From Candidatus Methanomethylophilaceae archaeon (GTDB lineage: Archaea; Thermoplasmatota; Thermoplasmata; Methanomassiliicoccales; Methanomethylophilaceae), in the NCBI GenBank assembly GCA_007116915.1, contig SKHQ01000003.1, positions 1 through 12,766 on the forward strand: DNA of 12,766 bases, read 5' to 3'. A program made the translations under genes and the position numbers. Positions 5,102-12,673 of the stretch are shown here, piece by piece. Below the pieces are notes generated by a model. That model saw only the letters and a program-made list of their open reading frames with translations, had not been told where the DNA came from and made no database searches. The stretch's first letter is position 1. Each line of letters starts with the position of its first letter.

Positions 5102-6007
5102 ATGCCTTTCCGAATTCTCGGAGAGTGTCTTCTGCTTTATCTTTTTAGAGAACCAACGTCCACTGGCTATACTTGCCACATGGGGTACGGGTGGAAGTAG
5201 ATAGAAGAAGGAACCGACCAGACCGAGTATCTTCTTGTGTGTCGGTAGCGACTGGATCTTACATTGCATTGGATCCTCGGCATCGTAAGATCTAATCAGA
5301 CCCAACATGGATCTGATTATCTGCATGTCAGCCTGCATGACCACACCGATACTCCAGTCGATGGCCTTATCGATCGGAACGCAATATCCGCGAGCGTAGC
5401 ATTCCTTTTTCAGAATGCAACTACGTAGGTCATCTTCTCCCAAGCCGCGGTATTCCGTCCAAGCGTGACCCATGGTCGGCATGGAATGAGCATCGCTTGC
5501 ACCAAGGGTCGCCCATCGACCATAGATGTTAGCGATTTTTTGGGCTTGGGCGTTGGAATATGAATCAATATGCCCCGCGTTTATCGTCTCGATCGCATCG
5601 ATGTCTAGTTCGAATATACGGTCTTGAAGAGCGGGTACATGGAGACTGAAAGGATGAGGGGCGACCACGATGCCTCCCTGGTCACGGATGGCATCAATCG
5701 TCTCTTCAGGAGTCATCCCGCGGGGGATCTCCTCATTGAGCCAAAGGCCGATGATCTCTCCCTCAGTGGTGTTTATCTCCTCACCCATCACAAGGTCGAG
5801 ATTATCATAAGCCCGGGCAGCCTCTTTGGCCTTGAAGGCGCCTTTCATTGTGTTGTGATCAGTGATGCAAAGGACATCGTCACCGAGTTTGGTGGCATGT
5901 TTAACAACATCCTCCGGGTCGGAAACCGATTCGGGGAAGAACAGTGGACCTAGGGAGCCGAAGCCGGAGTATTTTGTATGAACATGTGTGTCGGCCCTAC
6001 CTAGCAT
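5057..6007 (-). CDS. PHP-domain metal-dependent phosphoesterase
   Basis: A probable hydrolase of phosphate esters using a multi-metal site. The PHP signature residues are all present: DTHVHTKYSG (motif I, residues 6-15), ITDHNTMKGA (II, near 48-57), GEEINTTEGE, APHPFS (III) and GASDAH (IV). The product is 316 residues. After the PHP fold comes an extension of about 100 residues with a short hydrophobic stretch (KILGLVGSFFYLLPPVP) and a basic-polar tail; its role is unknown. I chose ATG 6007 because the protein then begins directly before the PHP motif, and a TATA-like AGCTTAAATT (complement of 6031-6040) sits about 28 nt upstream, as for a leaderless mRNA. The longer reading frame to 6085 adds 26 residues that run across this promoter. 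The substrate (nucleotide, polyphosphate or other) cannot be told. Confidence 0.88.
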   Translation of the reverse strand: MLGRADTHVHTKYSGFGSLGPLFFPESVSDPEDVVKHATKLGDDVLCITDHNTMKGAFKAKEAARAYDNLDLVMGEEINTTEGEIIGLWLNEEIPRGMTPEETIDAIRDQGGIVVAPHPFSLHVPALQDRIFELDIDAIETINAGHIDSYSNAQAQKIANIYGRWATLGASDAHSMPTMGHAWTEYRGLGEDDLRSCILKKECYARGYCVPIDKAIDWSIGVVMQADMQIIRSMLGLIRSYDAEDPMQCKIQSLPTHKKILGLVGSFFYLLPPVPHVASIASGRWFSKKIKQKTLSENSERHSVDVKPTECSVDDL

Positions 6008-6030
6008 ATACTTTGTTACAATGATTTTTG

Positions 6031-6040
6031 AATTTAAGCT
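6031..6040 (-). promoter_or_regulatory. TATA-like element of the PHP gene
   Basis: The minus strand reads AGCTTAAATT, centred about 28 nt upstream of ATG 6007. Supports that start over the upstream in-frame ATG at 6085. Confidence 0.45.
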
Positions 6041-6074
6041 TTTCCCGGTATATCTCAAAGTTGTGAAAAAGGTT

Positions 6075-6090
6075 GAAATAATCATATATG
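6075..6090 (+). promoter_or_regulatory. AT-rich promoter region of the exchanger gene
   Basis: GAAATAATC (6075-6083) is centred 25 nt before ATG 6104 and runs into CATATATG. The first fits a leaderless start; the second is too close. There is no Shine-Dalgarno motif before the ATG. Confidence 0.35.
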
Positions 6091-6103
6091 TTTGATGGCT
6101 TGA

Positions 6104-7039
6104 ATGTCTCTGGCATTGCTGGGGTTGCCCCTGGGGTTCATCCTTCTTTACTTTTCATCCAATTGGTTGGTGGACTCGGCTAAGAAGGTGGCGCTGATAC
6201 TGGGTGTATCGCCGTTCGTCATCGGTCTCACAATCGTGGCATTCGGCTCATCCTCTCCAGAGGCCGCTTTGGCTCTGATGTCGGGCAAATCCTCCGATGT
6301 GGTTCTTGGGACCATAGTGGGTAGTAACATCGCCAACATCGGACTTGTGATAGGACTTTCTGCATTGGTGTATCCTCTGGCGACCCGTTTCGACACAGTT
6401 CGTTTCGAGGTATGGATGATGCTTGCCGCGGCAGTCTTGTTCACATTCATGGCCTCATCAGGAGCATTCGACCTCTTCGAGGGCCTGATAATGCTGTTGT
6501 TGATGATGATTTTCGTTTACATCGTCTACCGTTTCTCACGACAGGATCCTATGAGGGAGATGGCCGACGAAGTTCTTATGACGGGCGAATCAGGTTCGCT
6601 TCGAAGGAATCTCGCAATCATCGTTTTATCTTTGGCCTTGCTCATAGTAGGGGCACAATTTTTCGTCGTGGGTGCGATAGACTTGGCGAACATGGTCGGT
6701 GTTTCCGAACTAGTAATAGGTCTGGTCGTGGTGGCGATTGGCACATCTTTGCCTGAGCTATCCATATCTTTAGCCGCTGCATACAAAAGGGAGACGGAGA
6801 TCATACTCAGCAACATAATCGGCAGCAACATCTTCAACTCCCTTTTCGTGATAGGCATCGCTACTGCCAACGCCACCATATCGGTGCCGCGCGGGATGCT
6901 GTTTCTGGAGTTCCCACTTATGATAGCATTATCTCTGATGCTTCTGCTTTTCATCCGTTTCCGTGGTGGCGTAGGTCGTAAAGCGGGCCTGGTGTTCGTT
7001 TTTATATACTTTGCCTACTTGGCGGTATTATTCATTTGA
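6104..7039 (+). CDS. CaCA-family cation/Ca2+ exchanger
   Basis: An integral membrane antiporter expected to extrude Ca2+ (or a related cation) in exchange for Na+, K+ or H+. The 311-residue protein has about ten hydrophobic spans in two inverted halves. Each half carries the alpha-repeat signature of the family: GLTIVAFGSSSPE at 41-53 with GSNIANIG at 73-80, and GLVVVAIGTSLPE at 206-218 with GSNIFN at 240-245. The acidic residues in the two 'PE' motifs form the ion site in characterised relatives. Length and layout match YrbG-type and NCX_Mj-type prokaryotic exchangers. A hydrophilic loop at about 143-168 joins the halves. It lies 13 nt upstream of the Sm_multidrug_ex-like gene and probably forms an operon with it. 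Confidence 0.94.
   Translation: MSLALLGLPLGFILLYFSSNWLVDSAKKVALILGVSPFVIGLTIVAFGSSSPEAALALMSGKSSDVVLGTIVGSNIANIGLVIGLSALVYPLATRFDTVRFEVWMMLAAAVLFTFMASSGAFDLFEGLIMLLLMMIFVYIVYRFSRQDPMREMADEVLMTGESGSLRRNLAIIVLSLALLIVGAQFFVVGAIDLANMVGVSELVIGLVVVAIGTSLPELSISLAAAYKRETEIILSNIIGSNIFNSLFVIGIATANATISVPRGMLFLEFPLMIALSLMLLLFIRFRGGVGRKAGLVFVFIYFAYLAVLFI
6999..7009 (+). promoter_or_regulatory. Strong TATA-like element inside the exchanger gene end
   Basis: TTTTTATATAC is one of the best TATA matches in the window and lies within the last codons of the exchanger gene. A start near 7031 would give the downstream membrane gene its own transcript with a leader of about 20 nt. The bases also encode hydrophobic residues, so it may be coincidence. 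Confidence 0.3.
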
Positions 7040-7052
7040 AGGGATTGAGCTT

Positions 7053-7517
7053 ATGTTAGATGCTTGGGACTGGATATATCTGGCGTTTCTTTCCATGATA
7101 CCTGTGGTGGAGGGAAGGTATGCAATCGTGTATGCCATAACTACCATGGGAGCCGACCCATTGAGCGCATTCCTATGGTGCGCGGCCTTCAACATACTCG
7201 CATCCCCCTTGGTTTACTTCGGACTAAGCGTCGTCTATACGCGCTGGTTGTGCAGAATAAATTTCATCAGCGTGGTCTATGAATTCTGTGTCAAAAGGGT
7301 TTCCAGTAAGAACAGCAAGCCGTTGGAGAGGTGGCAGGAACTGGGGCTGGTATTCTTCGTGGCAATCCCTCTGCCGGTCACCGGCGTTTGGACGGCAACA
7401 TTGTTGGCCTGGTTGTTCGAGTTGGAGGTTAAGAAGTCGATACTGGTAATCGGCATCGGTGTTTTGATAGCCTGCGCGATAACCACTCTGCTCACAGTAG
7501 GTATCCTTAGACTCTAG
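7053..7517 (+). CDS. Sm_multidrug_ex-family small membrane protein
   Basis: A 154-residue integral membrane protein with about four hydrophobic spans. It carries the family hallmarks of 'putative small multidrug export' proteins: an early IPVVEGRYAIVYA motif (about 16-28) and a central PLPVTGVWTATLLAWLF motif (about 106-122). The name of the family is historical and transport activity is poorly established, so efflux should be taken as tentative. ATG 7053 gives a hydrophobic N-terminus that matches the family; upstream in-frame TTG codons would extend into the previous gene. It follows the exchanger gene by 13 nt. The stop TAG at 7515-7517 lies in the palindrome CTAG, which also supplies the stop of the opposing ABCE1 gene. 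Confidence 0.85.
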   Translation: MLDAWDWIYLAFLSMIPVVEGRYAIVYAITTMGADPLSAFLWCAAFNILASPLVYFGLSVVYTRWLCRINFISVVYEFCVKRVSSKNSKPLERWQELGLVFFVAIPLPVTGVWTATLLAWLFELEVKKSILVIGIGVLIACAITTLLTVGILRL

Positions 7518-9280
7518 GCGTAGTAATATTCGCCCTTCCCCTTCTGTTCCCTGTCCAGGCGGGATTCGGGTTTGTTTATTCGCGGACGGTGGGTGTCGGT
7601 GTCGCGTCTGAATGTTATGTCGACCTCATGCAGGAAACGGTTCATACCTTTCCTCATTTCCATCGGCCCTTCGCCTACGCCTCTGCTGCCCGGGGCCCCT
7701 CCGAACACCATCATTGAATCCGAGACCATGTCAAGGAAGTAGATGTCATGGTCGACGACCATGGCGCTCTTGCCGCTCTTCTCCATCACCCTGCGGATGG
7801 TCTTGGCGGCATTCATCCTCTGGTTGGAGTCCAGATATGCCGAGGGTTCATCAAGGAGATACATGTCAGCCTCCGTGGCCAGGCAGAGTGCTATGGCAGA
7901 CCTCTGCAGCTCTCCGCCGGAAAGGTTCTTGACTTTCTTCTCTAGGAGATGCTTGAGGGCCAAAGGCTCCATGACCTCGGTCTGGAAGAAACCGGATTGT
8001 ACCACTTCGAAAGCCTTTGTGTAGAGCAGGTCTTTCAATGTGCCCTCGAAGTCAGGGGTTATGTACTGTGGTTTGTAAGATACCTTGACGTCGGCATCAA
8101 CAGTCCCCTCATCTGGTTCCAGGACACCAGCCAGCATCTTGACGAAGGTCGTCTTACCGGTGGCATTCGGTCCTACAATGCCGACTGATTCACCTATCTT
8201 TATGGTTCCGGAGCCCACTTCGAGCGAGAACCGTCCGAAATCCTTCTTCAAACCCTGGTATGACACCAGATCGCCGGTCGCCCATTCTCCGCGTGGAGGT
8301 GACATCGCGAACTCTATAGGTCTTTCGCGGAAACGTATGTTCTCTTCTGGGAGGTAACCGTTGAGATAAACGTTGATGGCGGTACGAACTTGCCGGCCCA
8401 GAGTGAATACGCCATAAGCTCCCTCTTCCCCATAAACGACGTTGACGTTGTCCGCCAGGAAATCCAATACCGCAAGGTCGTGCTCTATGACGACGACCTG
8501 CCTATCCTCACTGAGGCTCCGTATTATCCTGGCCATTTTGATACGTTGGTATATGTCTAGGTAGGATGAAGGCTCATCAAAGAAGTAGACGTCGGCATCC
8601 CGCATCACGGTAGCGGCCATGGCAACTCTTTGCAGTTCCCCTCCTGAGAGTTTCTCGAGGCGACTGTCCACTACCTCCCCGAGTTCGAACACATCGACAG
8701 CCTCCTTCAGGGTCATACGCTCCTCAACTCGCTCCAGGAGCTCACGGACCTCCCCCTTGTGTACCTGTGGCAATTTATCAACGTATTGCGGCTTGGTGGC
8801 GGTTTTTATGCCTCCGCCATAGACCGAGGATAGGAACGGATGCATCTCGGTTCCGCTGAAATGGCTGAGGACCTCTTCTTTGCTGGGAGGGTCATCGTAC
8901 CTTCCCAGGTTCGGAATCTCGACCCCGGAAAGCATCTTTATGGCGGTGGTCTTTCCAATCCCATTGGGGCCTAGGATGCCGGTGACCATTCCCTTTTTAG
9001 GGACTGGGAGGCGATAAAGACGGAAACTGTTCTCACCATATTGATGGACCATCTCGCCTTTCAACTCATCCGCGAGTCCAATAATCTTGATGGCATCGAA
9101 CGGGCACTTGTGGACACAGATTCCACAGCCTGCGCATAGCTCCTCTGATATTACGGGCTTGCCTCGATCACCCATGACTATGACTTCCACCCCTGTTCTC
9201 ATCTTAGGGCAGAATCTCATACACTCGGTGTTGCACTTCCTGGTTTGACAGCGGTCCTTGAGCAATGCGGCGATGCGCAT
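7514..9280 (-). CDS. ABCE1-type ribosome recycling ATPase (RNase L inhibitor homologue)
   Basis: A soluble twin-ATPase that splits ribosomal subunits after termination, working with aRF1/aPelota, and also touches initiation. The 588-residue protein has an N-terminal ferredoxin-like domain with eight cysteines (11, 16, 20, 24, 49, 52, 55, 59) for two 4Fe-4S clusters. NBD1 carries Walker A GPNGIGKTT (104-112), LSGGELQR (211-218), FFDEP and H267. NBD2 carries GPNATGKTT (370-378), LSGGELQR (453-460), LLDEP and H511. ATG 9280 begins MRIAALLKDRC, as in other archaeal ABCE1 proteins. GCTTATAAAC about 27 nt upstream fits a leaderless mRNA. A longer frame to 9448 adds 56 residues across the promoter region and is rejected. 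The gene ends in TAG, overlapping the convergent gene by 4 nt. Confidence 0.97.
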   Translation of the reverse strand: MRIAALLKDRCQTRKCNTECMRFCPKMRTGVEVIVMGDRGKPVISEELCAGCGICVHKCPFDAIKIIGLADELKGEMVHQYGENSFRLYRLPVPKKGMVTGILGPNGIGKTTAIKMLSGVEIPNLGRYDDPPSKEEVLSHFSGTEMHPFLSSVYGGGIKTATKPQYVDKLPQVHKGEVRELLERVEERMTLKEAVDVFELGEVVDSRLEKLSGGELQRVAMAATVMRDADVYFFDEPSSYLDIYQRIKMARIIRSLSEDRQVVVIEHDLAVLDFLADNVNVVYGEEGAYGVFTLGRQVRTAINVYLNGYLPEENIRFRERPIEFAMSPPRGEWATGDLVSYQGLKKDFGRFSLEVGSGTIKIGESVGIVGPNATGKTTFVKMLAGVLEPDEGTVDADVKVSYKPQYITPDFEGTLKDLLYTKAFEVVQSGFFQTEVMEPLALKHLLEKKVKNLSGGELQRSAIALCLATEADMYLLDEPSAYLDSNQRMNAAKTIRRVMEKSGKSAMVVDHDIYFLDMVSDSMMVFGGAPGSRGVGEGPMEMRKGMNRFLHEVDITFRRDTDTHRPRINKPESRLDREQKGKGEYYYA

Positions 9281-9301
9281 GTCATCGCCTATGTGGATTT
9301 G

Positions 9302-9311
9302 GTTTATAAGC
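9302..9311 (-). promoter_or_regulatory. TATA box of the ABCE1 gene
   Basis: The minus strand reads GCTTATAAAC, a near-consensus archaeal TATA box, centred 27 nt upstream of ATG 9280. Transcription would begin at or next to the start codon. Confidence 0.55.
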
Positions 9312-9352
9312 TTTAATGATTGGAAGGCGCACCAGCCCATGATTGAAAGAAA

Positions 9353-9366
9353 CAATAAATAATTAA
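9353..9366 (+). promoter_or_regulatory. AT-rich promoter of the marR-MATE operon
   Basis: An almost pure A/T stretch (CAATAAATAATTAA) is centred about 26 nt before GTG 9385, the expected TATA position for a leaderless start there. Confidence 0.45.
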
Positions 9367-9386
9367 GTTGCATAAACAACGGTTGT
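9367..9386. promoter_or_regulatory. Candidate MarR operator
   Basis: GTTG-N6-CAAC (9367-9380) is directly followed by a second dyad, ACAAC-G-GTTGT (9376-9386), so three GTTG/CAAC half-sites alternate. They lie between the TATA region and the predicted transcription start of the marR gene. MarR-family proteins bind short dyads of this kind (MexR sites are built from GTTGA arms), so autorepression is plausible but untested. Confidence 0.4.
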
Positions 9387-9846
9387 GTTAAGATTCCCTT
9401 TGGCCGACAATGAGGACTGCCCGATATCCCGCTTGCGTCTGATATCAATGATAAATCGCGACAGTCATAGTTTCATCAAGTCCCGTCTCGGCGACATTGA
9501 CATAAACAGCGGCCAGTTCCCGCTTATGTTCCTTCTTTACTATCACGATGGGATCAATCAAGGCACGGCCGCCTTGAAATTGAATCTTGACAAAGGAACA
9601 GTCGCTCGTGGTATGATGCGATTGGAGGATTCCGGGCTAATCATCCGTAAGAAAGATGACCATGACCGACGTAACTATCGGCTGAGCCTTACCCCTGCTG
9701 GCCGCCTAGCGATGGAAAGGCTGCATGAGATAAGGGCTGAGCTGGAATCCTCATTGGTCGCGGGAATGTCCGATGAGGACAGGAGGGAGCTTGACAGGCT
9801 TCTGCAGCTGATGCATAGGAATGTTTCAGAGGTACCGGATGGATAG
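9385..9846 (+). CDS. MarR-family transcriptional regulator
   Basis: A predicted dimeric winged-helix DNA-binding protein of 153 residues. The N-terminal dimer helix (ISRLRLISMINRDSHSFIKSRL, about 14-35) leads into the family GQFPLMFLLY segment. The helix-turn-helix follows (about 59-84, with LDKGTVARGMMRLEDSGLI), then the wing with the diagnostic DDHDRRNYRLSLTPAG near 91-106, and a long C-terminal dimer helix. GTG 9385 is chosen because the whole first helix is then kept and a TATA-like stretch lies about 26 nt upstream; ATG 9448 would cut the helix. The gene overlaps the first MATE gene by 8 nt, so regulator and transporters are one operon. It probably represses the operon and responds to a ligand; the ligand is unknown. 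Confidence 0.92.
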   Translation: MLRFPLADNEDCPISRLRLISMINRDSHSFIKSRLGDIDINSGQFPLMFLLYYHDGINQGTAALKLNLDKGTVARGMMRLEDSGLIIRKKDDHDRRNYRLSLTPAGRLAMERLHEIRAELESSLVAGMSDEDRRELDRLLQLMHRNVSEVPDG

Positions 9847-11227
9847 TGAGGTTGCGAGGACAAAAGGCGTCGACACACTAGTCGGTGACCCCCGGAGGGC
9901 CATAAAAAGGCTCTCTCTACCGATGATAATAGCAATGAGCCTTCAGACCGCCTACAACCTGTTCGATGCCATATGGGTGTCGGGACTGGGTTCTGATGCC
10001 CTGGCGGCGGTTGGGTTCGCATTCCCGATATTCTTCGTCATAATGGGACTCGGCGCCGGTATCGGAATAGGAGGTTCTTCGGCAATAGCCAGGCGTATTG
10101 GTGCCAACGATATAGAGGGTGCAAGGAAGGCACTCTCCCACACACTGCTATTGGCGCTGTTGGTCAGTGTTTTCGTATCGGTCTCGCTCTACATGTTCAC
10201 TGAGGATATCTTTCTAGCCATGGGTGCCGGATCAGTAGCTCCTCTGGCATCCGATTATGGGCGTATCGTGTTCGGTGGATCGGCGACAATCATCTTGGCG
10301 AGTGTGTTGTCAGCGACCCTGCGCGGCGAGGGTGACGCTCGTAGGTCCTCCACATATCTGGCGTTGGGTTCGGTTCTCAACATAATCCTGGATCCAATAT
10401 TCATATACGGTCTTGAGATGGGCATCGCCGGTGCCGCATGGGCCACAGTAGTCGCATTCGGCATAACGACATTGGCATTGCTCCGCGTCTACATATCCGG
10501 ACGCGGGACGTATCTGAGATTGGATATCAGAGGATACCGTTGGCACCGTGACGTGAACCGTGATGTTTTGGCAGTGGGAGCGCCAGCTTCGATGCAATTC
10601 ATGTCCATGGCCTTAACTCAGTTCGCGCTGATATTCCTCATACTAATGGTCGACGACACCGATGGCGTCGCCATATACAGCACAGGTTGGAGGGTGGTCT
10701 CAATGGCAGTGGTCGCGATCCAAGGTATCGCCAGTGCTGTCACACCGGTCACCGGAGCCGCATTCGGGGCCAAGAACTTCGAAAAGTTGAGCATCACCCA
10801 TCTATATTCGATCAAATACGCCATGGGCATCGGCGGTTTTCTGATGGTCGTCCTCTTCGTTTTCGCACCACAGATCATGACTCTCTTCACATGGTCCTCA
10901 GAGTCGGCCCATCTGTTCGATGACCTCGTGATTTTCCTACGCATATTCGCTTTCATGGTCCCCGGTGTCGCGTTCGGTATGCTGTCGTCGGCGACATTCC
11001 AAGGAATGGGGATGGGAGTCAAAGCTCTAATCGCCACATTGTTCCGCGCTTTGATATTGTCCTTGATATTCTGTTATGTGCTGGGTATCGTTCTGGGTTA
11101 TGGACTCATCGGCATATGGGTGGGACTATGCTCTGCAAACGTACTGTCGTCTTTGTTAGTTTTCGCGTGGGTCAGAATCACGATAAGGAAGCTTCGTGAT
11201 TCCACACCGGCGTCGAGGCCTTTATAG
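9839..11227 (+). CDS. MATE-family multidrug/toxin efflux transporter (first of tandem pair)
   Basis: A twelve-span antiporter of the MOP superfamily, 462 residues, expected to export cationic or amphipathic compounds using a Na+ or H+ gradient. It shows the N-terminal pattern LVGDPRRAIKRLSLPMI, then NLFDAIWVSGLGSDALAAVGFAFPI in TM1-2, and the mid-protein motif LNIILDPIFIYGLEMGIAGAAWAT, all typical of prokaryotic (NorM/DinF-like) MATE proteins. ATG 9839 is preferred: GAGGT lies 5 nt upstream as a Shine-Dalgarno site. ATG 9821 would overlap marR by 26 nt instead of 8. It ends in TAG, 31 nt before the second transporter. Substrate cannot be deduced. Confidence 0.94.
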   Translation: MDSEVARTKGVDTLVGDPRRAIKRLSLPMIIAMSLQTAYNLFDAIWVSGLGSDALAAVGFAFPIFFVIMGLGAGIGIGGSSAIARRIGANDIEGARKALSHTLLLALLVSVFVSVSLYMFTEDIFLAMGAGSVAPLASDYGRIVFGGSATIILASVLSATLRGEGDARRSSTYLALGSVLNIILDPIFIYGLEMGIAGAAWATVVAFGITTLALLRVYISGRGTYLRLDIRGYRWHRDVNRDVLAVGAPASMQFMSMALTQFALIFLILMVDDTDGVAIYSTGWRVVSMAVVAIQGIASAVTPVTGAAFGAKNFEKLSITHLYSIKYAMGIGGFLMVVLFVFAPQIMTLFTWSSESAHLFDDLVIFLRIFAFMVPGVAFGMLSSATFQGMGMGVKALIATLFRALILSLIFCYVLGIVLGYGLIGIWVGLCSANVLSSLLVFAWVRITIRKLRDSTPASRPL

Positions 11228-11258
11228 AGAGACGACATCTAAGATATGAGGGAAATTA

Positions 11259-12629
11259 ATGAAGACCGATGGGATAGAGATTCTTCTCGGTGACCCGAAA
11301 CAGGCCGTTAGGAGGATGACCCTGCCACTGGTGGTGGCATTGTTAGCTCAGACGGTATACAACCTCATCGATGCCGTATGGGTCGCAGGATTGGGCCCTG
11401 ATGCCCTCGCGGCCGTAGGTCTGGTCTTCCCCATCTTCTTCATACTAATCGGTCTGGCTAATGGCCTAGGGATAGGTGCTTCCGCTGTTGTGGCGAGGCG
11501 CATAGGCTCTGGAGACCGCGATGGTGCCAATTCTGCTGCCCGACACTCACTGCTGATCGCCGTGGTGGCGTCATTGGTTTTGACGATACCTCTGCTCGCC
11601 TTCGCTGATGTCATATTCTCATTCGTCGGCGGCGGTGAGGTCGAGGTGATGACCCTCGAGTATGGCAGAGTCATATTCCTGGGAACCATAATCATCTTCC
11701 TGGCGACCTTGACCAACAGTCTCCTACGTGCGGAGGGGGCGGTCAAAAGGGCCATGGCGATAATGATATTCGCCTCCCTCCTAAATATCATACTGGATCC
11801 CATTTTCATATACACTCTGGGCCTAGGCGTGGCGGGGGCTGCCTGGGCATCACTTTTGGCCTTCACCGTCGCTACTGTGGTTACTCTATATTGGTACATG
11901 CCGGGAAAAGGAAGATATCTGAACATCGGTATGAAAGGGTTCAGATATTGCTCCGCAACCACACGGGACATCCTCCGCATAGGCATCCCCGCGGCAGGGG
12001 AGATGATAGTCCTTTCGATATCGGCGTTTATCCTGAACATGGTGGTGATCCAATTTGGTGGCGTTGACGGAGTGGCGATATTCTCCAGCGGTTGGAGGTT
12101 GTTGCAGATGGCAATGCTCCCCTATCTCGGCATCGCCGGCGCCTTGGTGCCGATATGCGCCGCCGCATACGGCGCCAAACGCTACGACAAACTATCGGAG
12201 GCATTCAGCTATGCCAACAGGCTCACATTCATATCCATGGCCATATTGGCCGCTTTATTGGGAATCTTCGCCTACGAATTGGTGATCCTGTTCACCTACG
12301 CCGAGGAGACCGCCCACCTCGCTGACGGGATGGTCCTTTTCCTCAGGATCAGCGTACTGTTCCTACCATTCATCGGAGTGGGGGGCGTGGCCGCCGCGAT
12401 GTTCCAGAGCATCGGGATGGCCAACAGGGCTCTGATCGGTACCATTCTGCGCAACATGATACTCACCCTTATCCCGGCCTATATACTCGGAGCCCGGGTG
12501 GGTCTGGTGGGAGTATGGTGGGGCCAGACATTGGGAGAGATAGCTGGTTCGGTGTTGGTCCTAGCATGGGGATGGCTGACTGTGAGGGCGATGTTGGCCG
12601 AGGCGGACAAGGTCCGTACCCGGGACTGA
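11259..12629 (+). CDS. MATE-family multidrug/toxin efflux transporter (second of tandem pair)
   Basis: A 456-residue twelve-span MATE transporter clearly paralogous to its upstream neighbour. Shared blocks align without gaps near the N-terminus (LLGDPKQAVRRMTLPLVVAL, then NLIDAVWVAGLGPDALAAVGLVFPIFF) and in the middle (LNIILDPIFIYTLGLGVAGAAWA). Sequences between these blocks and in the C-terminal half differ much more, suggesting an old duplication and possibly different substrates. ATG 11259 has GAGGG (11248-11252) 6 nt upstream as a Shine-Dalgarno site. The 31-nt spacing and absence of a clear promoter place it in the marR operon. No terminator of obvious strength follows; the next gene, for methionyl-tRNA synthetase, has its own AT-rich promoter. 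Confidence 0.94.
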   Translation: MKTDGIEILLGDPKQAVRRMTLPLVVALLAQTVYNLIDAVWVAGLGPDALAAVGLVFPIFFILIGLANGLGIGASAVVARRIGSGDRDGANSAARHSLLIAVVASLVLTIPLLAFADVIFSFVGGGEVEVMTLEYGRVIFLGTIIIFLATLTNSLLRAEGAVKRAMAIMIFASLLNIILDPIFIYTLGLGVAGAAWASLLAFTVATVVTLYWYMPGKGRYLNIGMKGFRYCSATTRDILRIGIPAAGEMIVLSISAFILNMVVIQFGGVDGVAIFSSGWRLLQMAMLPYLGIAGALVPICAAAYGAKRYDKLSEAFSYANRLTFISMAILAALLGIFAYELVILFTYAEETAHLADGMVLFLRISVLFLPFIGVGGVAAAMFQSIGMANRALIGTILRNMILTLIPAYILGARVGLVGVWWGQTLGEIAGSVLVLAWGWLTVRAMLAEADKVRTRD

Positions 12630-12673
12630 GACGTCCATTATCTCCAAATCAGCACACCAAGCCAACCCATCAA

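Noticed and set aside
6008..6085. Upstream extension of the PHP frame (26 extra residues)
   Set aside because: The PHP motif normally lies a few residues from the N-terminus, and the extension overlaps a well-placed promoter element.
6526..6954. Antisense ORF within the exchanger gene
   Set aside because: Shadow of the alpha-repeat coding sequence; no promoter or ribosome binding site and no recognisable protein features.
7011..7052. TTG start for the Sm_multidrug_ex gene inside the exchanger gene
   Set aside because: The ATG at 7053 gives the usual family N-terminus and avoids overlap; the extra residues are non-hydrophobic and not family-like.
9281..9448. Upstream extension of the ABCE1 frame (56 extra residues)
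   Set aside because: It crosses the TATA box at 9302-9311 and the promoter and start of marR. Known ABCE1 proteins begin with the MRIAALLKDRC-type sequence at 9280.
11348..12040. Long antisense ORF (230 codons) within the second MATE gene
   Set aside because: Composition is typical of an antisense shadow of a hydrophobic protein, there is no start signal, and the sense frame is a clear MATE transporter.
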